64,000 nt of DNA, from contig NZ_VRYN01000001.1 in assembly GCF_008124605.1 (NCBI RefSeq), forward strand, positions 62,001 to 126,000, given 5' to 3'. Shown here piece by piece: positions 1-7,112 of the stretch. Numbering within the stretch: position 1 is the stretch's first letter; each line of letters opens with the position of its first letter. This DNA comes from Halobacterium salinarum DSM 3754. GTDB taxonomy: Archaea > Halobacteriota > Halobacteria > Halobacteriales > Halobacteriaceae. The notes below the pieces were generated by a model. The model ran no database searches and was not told where the DNA came from. It saw only the letters and a program-made list of their open reading frames with translations. Both the position numbers and the translations under genes were made by a program.

Positions 1-442
1 CGAGCCGGGGCTGCGGGAGCGCTCGGCGGCGTTCCCGTTCGCGTTGCCGTACCGCCTCATCAACATGTACTCGGTGTACGGCGACACCGTCCTGGATCCG
101 TTCTGGGGGACGGGCACGACCAGCGTCGCGGCCGCCGTGGCCGGGCGCAACTCCGTGGGCGTCGACGCCGACCCGGAGGTGGTGGCTGCGTTCGCCGACC
201 GCATCACCGCCACCCCCGAGCTGTCGCGTGCGGTCGCTGCCGACCGCCTGGCTGCCCACCGGGCGTTCGTCGCCGAGACGGACGACGACGCGCTGGGGTA
301 CGACGCCGTGAACTACGATGTCCCCGTGCGAACGAACCAGGAGCGGGACCTCCAGTTGTATACGGTTGCGGACGTCGAGGCGACCACGGCCGGCTGGCGG
401 GCAACCCACGAGCCGTTCGTGCCCACCGACGACGAAGCGTAG
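1..442 (+). CDS. Site-specific DNA methyltransferase, C-terminal part (5' end outside window)
   Basis: The reading frame is already open at base 2 and ends at TAG 440-442, so the start lies before the window. The visible part carries DPFWGTGTT, the S-adenosylmethionine-binding motif (DPFxGSGTT type) that sits near the C-terminus of beta-class N4/N6 DNA methyltransferases, followed by GVDADPE, the usual acidic adenine-contact strand. The catalytic (D/S)PPY motif should lie upstream and cannot be seen. By family it would methylate adenine or cytosine in a short DNA target. No restriction gene follows; the next gene is convergent. Target and base specificity cannot be told. Confidence 0.75.
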   Translation, partial: EPGLRERSAAFPFALPYRLINMYSVYGDTVLDPFWGTGTTSVAAAVAGRNSVGVDADPEVVAAFADRITATPELSRAVAADRLAAHRAFVAETDDDALGYDAVNYDVPVRTNQERDLQLYTVADVEATTAGWRATHEPFVPTDDEA

Positions 443-451
443 GCGGTGGCG

Positions 452-2830
452 TCAAGCCCCCGCGTCCGGCAGCGCCCACTGTCGGTCGCCGACGTCGTCG
501 ATGGGGATGCGGTCGTAGGCCGCGAGCACGTCGGTTCGGGTGACGATCCCGACCAGCGAGCCGTCGGTGTCGACAATGGGGATGCGGCCGATGTCGACGC
601 GCGCCATGCGGTCGACGAGCGTGAGGAGGTTGGTGTCCGGGGTGGCAGTAACGACGTTCGTGGTGCCGAGTTCCTCGACCGCCGTCGATGGGGATTGCCC
701 GCCGTCGCGTGCACAGACCGCCACCGTCTCGGCGGTGTCTCCGGCGACAGTCACCAGCGGCTCCACGTCGGACCGCACGAGCATGCCCGCGACGGTGTCG
801 TCGGCGTCGACGATGGGGAGGCCGCGGTGGGAGCGCTGCTGGAAGACCCGCAGCGCGTCCATGGCGGAGGTCCCCACGGTGACCGTGTCGACGTCCGTGG
901 ACATCACGTCCTTGGCGGCGAGGTCTTCGAGGCTGCCGATGCGGCGCTCCTGGACGGTGATGCCCTTGTCGCGCAGCGCCTCGGTGTAGATGGTGCCGTT
1001 GTCAAGCAGTCCTTGTGCGACCTCGCTGCCGATGACGGTCACCGCCAGCAGCGGCAGGATGATCGTGTACTGGCCGGTGAGTTCGAAGATGATGAGCGTC
1101 GCGGTGAGCGGCGCGCTGGCCGTGGCGGCGAACACGCCGGCGGTGCCGACGAGCGCGTACGCGCCGGCGCTGGCTGTGCCGGCGAACGCGGCGTTGACGA
1201 GCACGCCGAACGCGCCGCCGGCCATCGCGCCGACGTAGAGGGTCGGCGAGAACACGCCCCCGGAGTTCCCGCTGCCGATGGACAGCGAGAACCCCACGAC
1301 TTTCAGCACCGCCAGCGCCACCAGCACCAGCAGCGTGAGGTCGCCGGCGATGCTGGAATGGATGGTGCCGTATCCGACCCCGAACAGCCAGGTCGCGCTC
1401 TGCAGCGGCGAGGCGTCGAGCAGCACAGCCGTGAGCAGGACCGACACCCCGAGAAGGGCACCGCCGATGGCCGGCGTGAGGTAGCCGGGCAGGTCCCAGC
1501 GGTCCTGAAAGAGGTGTTCGGAGGCGTACAGCAGCCGCACGACGGCAGCGCCGATGCCGGCGGCGACCACGCCGAGGCCGGCGTAGAGGGGGAACTCCAG
1601 GGAGGGCGTGACGATGTGGTAGGTGATCGGCACGAGGAACTCGCGGACGCCGGGCACGGCAGTGAACGCCAGCACCGACCGCGCGACGGCGGTCGCCGTG
1701 ACCGCGCTCAGCACGACGGTGACGACGTTGGTGAGCGCGTACTCCGAGAGCAGGATTTCGAGCGCGAACATCACACCCGCGAGTGGGGTGTTGAACGTGG
1801 CCGCGATGCCGCTGCCCGCGCCGGCGGCGACCAGCGTGCGCGTGTACCGGGAGTGGACGAACGCCCCGAAGTACGATCCCGCGGCGCTCCCGATCTGCAC
1901 GATCGGGCCTTCCCGGCCGAGGGACGCCCCGCTGGCGATCGCGATGCTCGACGAGACGGTCTTGTACACGGCGATCTTGGGGTCGATCTGGCCGTTGTGG
2001 ACCATCAGCGATTCGAGCACTTCGGGGACGCCGTGGCCGCGAATCGCGGTGGTGGTGCGGCGGATCACCAGGCCAACGATCAGCCCGCCGACCGCCGGCA
2101 CGAGCGCGTACCGGAGCGGGCCAAGGGGGGCCAGCGCGCCGAACAGGTTCGGCACGTGGATCGGGGCGAAGCTGACCGCGCCCGGGTTCAGCGTCGCGCC
2201 GAAGAACACCGCCTGGGCGGCGAAGATGGTGATGCGGAAGACAACCGCGCCGAGGCCGGCGACGATGCCGACGAGGATCGCGGCGGTGTTGAGCCGGACG
2301 CCGTCCCGCGAGAGGAAAAACCGGATGCTGCTGGTGGCCGACCGGTGCCACCGCCGGAGCGTGTCACCGGCGGCGACGGCGGCGGCCGACACGCGTGGTC
2401 CGTGCGTGCGCGCCCACCGGCATTTCCCGGGGCGGCCTCGGAACTGCGCGACGAAGTCCAGGGCGCTCACCGCGAACACCAGCACGCCGATGCACAGCGC
2501 CGCGTCGGTGAGCACGCCGGGCGTCGCGGCGTCGATGCGCACCGCGGACACGACCAGCCAGAGGCTGAGGATCCCGGCGGCGCGAACGAAATCCGGGTGT
2601 TCGAGGGTGTGGTGGGCGATCCGATGGAGGTTGTACGCACTGACGACCGCGAGTCCGCCGCCGACGAGGATCGTGTCAAGTCGTTCGAGTGGTGGGCCGC
2701 CGAGCACCACGCCAACGATCGCCACTGCGAGGCCGAGCGCTGCGTTCACACTGTTCGTCCAGGCCCCGAGGCGGTCGATATCATCCGGAACCCAACTCTC
2801 CAACGACCGCAGCCGGCGGTGGCTCGTCAT
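452..2830 (-). CDS. ClC-family chloride channel/transporter with C-terminal CBS pair
   Basis: A 792-residue membrane protein. The ClC signatures are present: GHGVPE (265-270, standing for GSGIPE), GREGP (305-309) and a later GNSGGVFSP (GxFxP type) that lines the anion site. The last 150 or so residues form two CBS domains, which in this family sense nucleotides and gate transport. Before the ClC core (from about 180) there is an unusual N-terminal part with about four hydrophobic segments (30-45, 51-66, 83-97, 107-124). It likely moves chloride across the membrane, useful in a salt-in halophile. Whether it is a channel or a proton exchanger is not settled. I chose ATG 2830; an in-frame GTG at 2860 adds ten residues. 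The large antisense frame is a shadow. Confidence 0.88.
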   Translation of the reverse strand: MTSHRRLRSLESWVPDDIDRLGAWTNSVNAALGLAVAIVGVVLGGPPLERLDTILVGGGLAVVSAYNLHRIAHHTLEHPDFVRAAGILSLWLVVSAVRIDAATPGVLTDAALCIGVLVFAVSALDFVAQFRGRPGKCRWARTHGPRVSAAAVAAGDTLRRWHRSATSSIRFFLSRDGVRLNTAAILVGIVAGLGAVVFRITIFAAQAVFFGATLNPGAVSFAPIHVPNLFGALAPLGPLRYALVPAVGGLIVGLVIRRTTTAIRGHGVPEVLESLMVHNGQIDPKIAVYKTVSSSIAIASGASLGREGPIVQIGSAAGSYFGAFVHSRYTRTLVAAGAGSGIAATFNTPLAGVMFALEILLSEYALTNVVTVVLSAVTATAVARSVLAFTAVPGVREFLVPITYHIVTPSLEFPLYAGLGVVAAGIGAAVVRLLYASEHLFQDRWDLPGYLTPAIGGALLGVSVLLTAVLLDASPLQSATWLFGVGYGTIHSSIAGDLTLLVLVALAVLKVVGFSLSIGSGNSGGVFSPTLYVGAMAGGAFGVLVNAAFAGTASAGAYALVGTAGVFAATASAPLTATLIIFELTGQYTIILPLLAVTVIGSEVAQGLLDNGTIYTEALRDKGITVQERRIGSLEDLAAKDVMSTDVDTVTVGTSAMDALRVFQQRSHRGLPIVDADDTVAGMLVRSDVEPLVTVAGDTAETVAVCARDGGQSPSTAVEELGTTNVVTATPDTNLLTLVDRMARVDIGRIPIVDTDGSLVGIVTRTDVLAAYDRIPIDDVGDRQWALPDAGA

Positions 2831-2966
2831 CCGACACTCACCATACCAGCTGGTTGTCACGTGACGCGTCTAAACCTGTCCGTTCGACCACGAACCATCG
2901 AAAAAGTGACGTTTTGCGCGGTGGCGGCGAACGCGTGGCTCAGCGTCGAGTGTCGCAGCGAAGTAA

Positions 2967-3041
2967 TGGGTCGGGGCGGAGTTGAACCGCCGACCTGCTC
3001 CGTGTGAAGGAGCCGTCATAACCGGACTAGACCACCGACCC
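2967..3041 (-). tRNA. tRNA-Val (anticodon CAC)
   Basis: Read on the minus strand, the acceptor arm GGGTCGG (from 3041) pairs with CCGACCC, followed by discriminator A (complement of 2967). The anticodon arm is GCTCC-TTCACAC-GGAGC, giving anticodon CAC for GUG valine codons. The T arm GGCGG-TTCAACT-CCGCC is standard. No CCA is encoded and no intron is seen. GTG is a natural valine codon in this high-GC genome. Confidence 0.95.
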
Positions 3042-3127
3042 GGACAGTAGTTCGTACCCGGAGGGCAGCATTAAGGCTTGCGTTCCCCGAGTGGTGGTGG
3101 CGGTGACCACCACAGGACTTTAGTATC

Positions 3128-3143
3128 TTTAGGTATACCTAAA
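3128..3143. promoter_or_regulatory. Perfect 16-bp palindrome, DtxR/Idr-like operator candidate
   Basis: TTTAGGTATACCTAAA reads the same on both strands. TTAGG...CCTAA half sites are typical of DtxR-family metal-dependent repressors (bacterial DtxR, archaeal Idr/SirR). A near-repeat of the left arm (CTTTAGTAT) lies just before it at 3118-3126. The nearest features are tRNA-Val, 86 nt away on the minus strand, and the 3' end of pduO at 3263. No convincing gene starts just downstream on the plus strand, so the target is unclear. The rest of 3042-3262 holds the likely tRNA promoter and no gene I can support. Confidence 0.5.
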
Positions 3144-3262
3144 ACCTGTGTGGCGGGCGTCGCCGACAGCCCGTCCGCGTCTGTCCCAGCCGCAGAGACC
3201 GTCGGCACCTCGCCGTCCCTGGAGAGGGGCGTCGGCATCATCCTGCTGTTGTCCACACGCGA

Positions 3263-3805
3263 TCAGTACGACGGCGATTCTTCGTGAACACCCGCCACGT
3301 CGTTGGCCAGCCGCGCGAACACGAACAGCGCGTCCGACAGCCGGTTCAGGTACGCCACCGCGGTGTCGTTGACCGCGTCGTCGGGCTCGTGGTCCTGGAG
3401 CGCGACCGCGCGGCGCTCGGCGCGCCGGCACACCGCCCGCGCCTGATGCAGCGCCGCGCCCGCCTCGCTGCCCCCGGGCAGGATGAACGACTCCAGGGGG
3501 TCCAGGCGCGCCTCGCAGTCGTCGATCCACTCCTCGACGTGGGTGACGTGTTCGGCGGTGATCTGTGGGTCGTCGGGCTCGGGCTCGGGGTTCGCGAAGT
3601 CCGCCTGCACGACGTGGAGGTGGTTCTGTGCCTCCTGGAGCCAGGCGTCGAGGTCGGCGATGTCCGTCGGGCGGATGGCACCGACCGCGGCGTTGAGTTC
3701 GTCCACGGTGCCGTAGGCTTCGATGCGCGGGCTGGCTTTCGAGACGCGGTCCATCGTCCGGAGGTCGGTGTCGCCGTCGTCGCCGCGCTTCGTGTAGATC
3801 TTCAC
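3263..3805 (-). CDS. pduO: PduO-type ATP:cob(I)alamin adenosyltransferase
   Basis: A 180-residue protein starting KIYTKRGDDGDTDL, the N-terminal ATP-binding signature of PduO-type corrinoid adenosyltransferases (normally TKTGDxGxTxL). Typical helical blocks follow (YGTVDELNAAVG, FILPGGSEAGAALHQARAVCRRAER, YLNRLSDALFVFAR). It transfers the adenosyl group of ATP to cob(I)alamin or cobinamide to make the coenzyme form. The GTG start at 3805 overlaps the stop of the glutaredoxin-like gene (GTGA), so the two are translationally coupled. A second, unrelated adenosyltransferase (cobA) lies at 25178. Confidence 0.9.
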   Translation of the reverse strand: MKIYTKRGDDGDTDLRTMDRVSKASPRIEAYGTVDELNAAVGAIRPTDIADLDAWLQEAQNHLHVVQADFANPEPEPDDPQITAEHVTHVEEWIDDCEARLDPLESFILPGGSEAGAALHQARAVCRRAERRAVALQDHEPDDAVNDTAVAYLNRLSDALFVFARLANDVAGVHEESPSY

Positions 3806-4041
3806 GCCAGGGTCACCGCCGCGTAGGTCTGGATGCGCTGACTGTCGGCCATCACTACGCCGCGGTCGTCGTCCACGAGGACGGGAACGCTGCGCTGCCC
3901 GCTGGCGCGCTTGACCGCGTTGCGCGCCGAGTGGCGCGCGTCCACGTGGACGGTTTCGTGGTCGATGTCGTCCGCGGCCAGCGTGTCGATCACCGATTCG
4001 CAGTCCGGGCAGCCGTCCAACGCGTAGAGGGTGAGCGTCAT
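3802..4041 (-). CDS. Glutaredoxin/thioredoxin-like small protein
   Basis: A 79-residue protein with MTLTLYALDGCPDCESV at its start: a beta strand followed by a CPDC redox motif, as in glutaredoxins (CPYC). A cis-Pro appears in QRSVPVLVDDDRG, and the fold length fits a glutaredoxin. It probably works as a cytosolic dithiol reductant. It sits between the DUF547 gene and pduO on the same strand and overlaps pduO by 4 nt. Adenosylation needs cobalt reduced to Co(I), so a reductase role near PduO is an attractive but untested inference. Confidence 0.8.
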   Translation of the reverse strand: MTLTLYALDGCPDCESVIDTLAADDIDHETVHVDARHSARNAVKRASGQRSVPVLVDDDRGVVMADSQRIQTYAAVTLA

Positions 4042-4092
4042 GGCGGTGTTTCGGGCGGCGCGCCCAAATGTGTTCGTCCCGCGGCGGCGCGA

Positions 4093-4812
4093 CTACTGGG
4101 GGTCGCTGCGGGCGGGAGCGGGGTCGTGGTCCGGGAGCGTGAGAGTCGGTGGCGTGACGTATCGGAGGCGCGGCGATGCGTCCGCCGGGATCACGTCGTG
4201 GGCCGCGAGCAGCGAGCGGATGCCGCTCGCGCCGCCGAAGTCGCCGCGGTACCACAGGCAGACACGGGGCGCGCGTGCGACCTGTGCGTCGGGGTTGTAG
4301 TCGGCGGCGTGATCGAGGTAGGTGTCGGTGAGCGCGTCGAGTTGTGCGTCGACGTTGGCGGCGGTGAACGTCACCGCAAGGCCGGGCGCGTGGCGGGCGA
4401 TGCGTGTCGCGAAGTGGACGCGTTCGTCGAGCTCGTCGAGGCGGTAGCGGCGGGCGAACGGGCTGGGGAACGGATCCGGGAGGTAGCCCAGGCCGTGGCG
4501 CCAGCGGTCCGCGCGGAGGATGTCGTGGGTGATGTCGGCGGCGGTGCGGCGGGTGCCGGCGATCCGGCGGGCGTGCTGGCCGGTGGCGCGTGCGCGCTCG
4601 ACGAGCGCGCCGTGGACGTTCAGCCAGAACGCGGTGGCGGCGGACTCGTCGTCGCCGAGCGTGTCCAGGATGGACTGGTCGAGGGCGGCAAGCGAGTCGA
4701 ACAGCGCCGACGCCCCGGTGTCGTGGTGGGCGGTGTGGTAGAGGCGCTGAGCGGCGGCGACGAGGTCGTGGGCTGTCGTCGTGTCGGCGGTTGGTGCGAA
4801 CACGGGAATCAC
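4093..4812 (-). CDS. DUF547 family protein
   Basis: A 239-residue soluble protein matching the DUF547 pattern: TAFWLNVHGALVERA (family AFWiNlYNALv), then RVHFATRIARHAPG and a C-terminal part. No signal peptide is visible. The family has no assigned biochemistry. It heads an apparent operon with the glutaredoxin-like gene (gap 51 nt) and pduO. A perfect 18-bp palindrome lies 21 nt before its ATG (4834-4851), in the position of the core promoter. Its role in corrinoid or metal use is only suggested by context. Confidence 0.75.
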   Translation of the reverse strand: MIPVFAPTADTTTAHDLVAAAQRLYHTAHHDTGASALFDSLAALDQSILDTLGDDESAATAFWLNVHGALVERARATGQHARRIAGTRRTAADITHDILRADRWRHGLGYLPDPFPSPFARRYRLDELDERVHFATRIARHAPGLAVTFTAANVDAQLDALTDTYLDHAADYNPDAQVARAPRVCLWYRGDFGGASGIRSLLAAHDVIPADASPRLRYVTPPTLTLPDHDPAPARSDPQ

Positions 4813-4833
4813 GCCTCACCAGCCGCTATCGTG

Positions 4834-4851
4834 AGGTATGTTAACATACCT
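4834..4851. promoter_or_regulatory. Perfect 18-bp palindrome in the DUF547-grx-pduO promoter
   Basis: AGGTATGTTAACATACCT is perfectly self-complementary and lies 21 nt before the DUF547 start, where an operator would block TBP/TFB binding. Its outer arms AGGTAT/ATACCT also occur in the palindrome at 3128-3143, beyond the other end of this operon, but with no spacer there. A second inverted pair (TATCGTG 4827-4833, CACGATA 4865-4871) brackets it off-centre. An autoregulated or metal-responsive repressor site is likely. Confidence 0.55.
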
Positions 4852-4896
4852 TGTCATAGTGTGCCACGATACAAACGTCTGTCGCCAGTCCGCGGG

Positions 4897-5709
4897 TCAG
4901 TCCAGGCCCGGGCCGACGACCTCGTAGCCGAGATTGCGCTCCCGCAGCGGGTCGGTGTGCTCGGAGAGGCGGTCGGCAGTCACCACCAGCAACACCGACA
5001 GTCCCCGGCTCGCTGCGGCGGGAACGGCGCTGGCCGTCCCGAACCGGATGTCCGGCTCGCTGCCGGCGTCCCGCACTGCAACGAGCGCCTCAACGCCGGC
5101 GGCCGCGACGATGTCGTGGGCCGCGAGCCGGGCGGTCACGGCGTCGTCCGGGAGCGCACCGCTGCCGCCGTCCTGGACGACCGGCGTCGACAGCACCGTC
5201 ACCTCACCGGGCTCGTAGTCGAGCATCCCGTCGAACTCGGCGGTCCCCACGTCCTGGCCGGCCGCGGCACCGGTGACCGCGACCGCCGTTGCACTGCCAT
5301 CAGCACCCGGAGTGGCGTGCATGACGCCGTCGTGCATCGACAGCGAGACGCGCTCGCCGTCGTCGATGTCGGCGTCAGCAACGGCGGTGTCGACGTCGAC
5401 CTCTTCGAGGACGCTCTCGGAGACGTACTCCACGAACGTCCGCAGGTCGTCGGTCTGGGAGATGAGCCAGTCGACGCCCTCCTTGGTGACTTCGTATCGC
5501 CCGCGTCCGTGCTTGCGCGCGTGCCCCTCCTCGACGAGGTCGCCGAGGTAATCGCTGACCGCCTGGGCCGTGACCCCGATCTCGTCCGCGATCTCCTGCT
5601 GGCTGACCGCCGGCTGTCGCTCGGCGATCTCCACGAGGATCTGGTACCGCGTGGCGTTGCGCTTGCTCCGGAGCACGCCCAAGTCCCCGTTCGCCCGTGA
5701 TTCGACCAT
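4897..5709 (-). CDS. Winged-helix transcriptional regulator with unknown C-terminal domain
   Basis: A 270-residue protein. Residues 15-75 form a winged helix-turn-helix: RYQILVEIAERQPAVSQQEIADEIGVTAQAVSDYL, then a wing (EEGHARKHGRGRYEVT), as in MarR-like regulators. The remaining 190 or so residues have alpha/beta character and no family I recognise; they may bind a ligand. I chose ATG 5709 because the longer frame (to 5781) runs through the divergent promoter. It is transcribed away from the cobalamin operon across a 138-bp gap, which makes it the first candidate for controlling that operon. Confidence 0.75.
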   Translation of the reverse strand: MVESRANGDLGVLRSKRNATRYQILVEIAERQPAVSQQEIADEIGVTAQAVSDYLGDLVEEGHARKHGRGRYEVTKEGVDWLISQTDDLRTFVEYVSESVLEEVDVDTAVADADIDDGERVSLSMHDGVMHATPGADGSATAVAVTGAAAGQDVGTAEFDGMLDYEPGEVTVLSTPVVQDGGSGALPDDAVTARLAAHDIVAAAGVEALVAVRDAGSEPDIRFGTASAVPAAASRGLSVLLVVTADRLSEHTDPLRERNLGYEVVGPGLD

Positions 5710-5806
5710 TACTGCAAGTTCAGACGACCCCAATTCAAGTAGTTTTGTGTAACCGCCGGCGTCGGGGGCGCTCGCGCCCATCTAAGAAAGCTCACTTTCC
5801 CTAATA

Positions 5807-5818
5807 CAACCAAAATTG
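5807..5818 (+). promoter_or_regulatory. Shared cob-regulon element before cbiT (CAACCAAAATTG)
   Basis: CAACCAAAATTG ends 29 nt before the cbiT start codon. The same 12-bp element (CAACCAnARTTG) lies 29 nt before cobN, 28 nt before the second cbiX-like gene and, with two changes, 33 nt before cbiM. It is partly embedded in a second inverted repeat, CCAAAA-TTG-TTTTGG (5810-5824). In a leaderless haloarchaeal transcript this position is just upstream of, or over, the BRE/TATA, where activators such as Bat and GvpE bind. Confidence 0.6.
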
Positions 5819-5837
5819 TTTTGGGTGCTTCTGACGT

Positions 5838-5855
5838 TGTGCCACCGATGGCACA
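5838..5855 (+). promoter_or_regulatory. Hairpin spanning the cbiT start codon
   Basis: TGTGCCA-CCGA-TGGCACA is a perfect 7-bp stem with a 4-nt loop. The ATG start (5848-5850) begins with the last loop base and runs into the 3' arm. If the transcript starts upstream of 5838, the hairpin would hide the start codon and could limit translation of the first gene of the operon. If the message is leaderless, it cannot form. Confidence 0.4.
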
Positions 5856-6411
5856 GACACAGCTCCCGCACGACGCCAAAGCGGGACCGACGAAACCGGA
5901 AGTCCGAGCGGTCGTTCGGTCGAAGCTCGCACTCACCGACGACGACCACTTCGTCGAGGTGGGCTCCTGTACGGGCGCCGTGACCATCGCCGCCGCTCGC
6001 GACGCCGGCCGCGTCACCGCGCTCGAACGCAAGGCCGACCGCCTCGAAACCACACGCAAGAACCTCGCAGCCAACGGGCTCGCGGACGCCGTCGAGTTGC
6101 GCAACGCCGAAGCGCCCGCCGAACTGCCCGCCGACGCCGACGCGCTGTTCATCGGCGGCAGCCGGAACTACGACGCCGTCCTGGATCACGCCGCCGAGAC
6201 CGGCGTCGACCGCATCGTGATGAACGTCTCCCGGCTGGAAGTCGCGGGCGCAGCCACCCAGGCGTTCCGGGACCGCGACATCCTCACCGAGGTCGTGCAG
6301 TTCCAGGTGAGCCACGGCTACGAGCTCGCCGGCGCGACCTCCTTCGACTCCGAGAACCCCGTGTACATGCTCGTCGGGAGCGCCAGCGGCGACACGGAGG
6401 CCGACCGATGA
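5848..6411 (+). CDS. cbiT: CbiT, cobalt-precorrin-6B C15-methyltransferase (decarboxylating)
   Basis: A 187-residue class I SAM methyltransferase. It opens TKPEVRAVVRSKLALTDDDHFVEVGSCTGAVTI, which is CbiT's characteristic start (family '..K.EvRa..l.kL') and glycine-rich SAM loop. VTALERKADRLETTRKN follows as the acidic strand. It methylates C15 and removes the C12 acetate carboxyl in the anaerobic corrin pathway. It is first in an operon in which nearly every gene overlaps the next by 4-23 nt. ATG 5848 is preferred over the TTG at 5821, which would place the promoter element inside the gene. Confidence 0.92.
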   Translation: MAQTQLPHDAKAGPTKPEVRAVVRSKLALTDDDHFVEVGSCTGAVTIAAARDAGRVTALERKADRLETTRKNLAANGLADAVELRNAEAPAELPADADALFIGGSRNYDAVLDHAAETGVDRIVMNVSRLEVAGAATQAFRDRDILTEVVQFQVSHGYELAGATSFDSENPVYMLVGSASGDTEADR

Positions 6412-7112
6412 CCGTCTACGGCGTCGGGCTCGGCCCCGGTGAACCCGACCTCCTGACGCTGCGCGGGAAGCGCACCCTGGAAGCCGCCGACGTGGTGTAC
6501 TCGCCGGGGCGACTCTCCCGCACGGTCGCCACCCACCACGTCCCCGACTCCCGGATCGGCGACCTCGACTTCCCCATGACCAGCGACCCCGAGAAGCTGC
6601 GCGCGGCGTGGCGCGACGCCGCCGCCGAGGTCGCGCCCCGTGCCCGCGACGGCGACGTGGCGTTCGCGACCCTCGGCGACCCCAACGTCTACTCCACGTT
6701 CGGCCACCTCCGGCGAACCCTCGACGCGTTCCACCCGGACATCGACGTCCAGACGGTGCCCGGCGTCAGCGCGGTGAGCGCGTTCACCACCGCGCTGGGC
6801 GTGGAAGTCGACGCCGGCGCGGGCCTGGCGCTGCGGGAGGCCGCACAGGGCGCATCCCCCACCGGCCCCGACCGCATGATCTTGTTCAAGGTGACCGACG
6901 CGCCCGCCACCCACGAGGGGCTCGTGGACGCCGGCTACGACGTGACCTACGGCCGCCGGCTGTACATGGAACAGGGCGACACCACGGTCACGCGCGACCC
7001 CGCGGAGATCGCCGACCGGGACTACTACACGCTGGCGTACGCCGAACGCGACACCCTCCAGAAGGACCGCGCGACGGCCTTCGACGACACCGAGGTGGCC
7101 GGCGATGCCTGA
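6408..7112 (+). CDS. cbiL: CbiL, cobalt-factor II C20-methyltransferase
   Basis: A 234-residue tetrapyrrole (class III SAM) methyltransferase. Its N-terminal GVGLGPGEPDLLTLRGKRTLEAADVV is the family P-loop-like SAM site, and LGDPNVYSTFGHL and VPGVSAVSAF are the two other conserved SAM contacts. The LGDPxxYST form of the motif is typical of CbiL/CobI. It adds the third methyl group to the ring, at C20. The ATG overlaps the cbiT stop (ATGA). The C-terminal REAAQGAS insert replaces the usual linker and is not unusual. Confidence 0.9.
   Translation: MTVYGVGLGPGEPDLLTLRGKRTLEAADVVYSPGRLSRTVATHHVPDSRIGDLDFPMTSDPEKLRAAWRDAAAEVAPRARDGDVAFATLGDPNVYSTFGHLRRTLDAFHPDIDVQTVPGVSAVSAFTTALGVEVDAGAGLALREAAQGASPTGPDRMILFKVTDAPATHEGLVDAGYDVTYGRRLYMEQGDTTVTRDPAEIADRDYYTLAYAERDTLQKDRATAFDDTEVAGDA

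Noticed and set aside
446-3007. 853-codon open frame opposite the ClC gene
   Set aside because: Antisense shadow typical of high-GC codon use; it also runs across tRNA-Val, and its protein is a repetitive Arg/Gly/Asp-rich product without domains.
3078-3287. Small plus-strand frame across the 3128 palindrome
   Set aside because: Low-complexity product, and it overlaps the end of pduO; only its possible regulator site was kept.
5710-5847. Cobalamin riboswitch before cbiT
   Set aside because: The gap is too short for a B12 riboswitch, and no B12-box-like sequence is visible; a DNA-binding regulator fits better.
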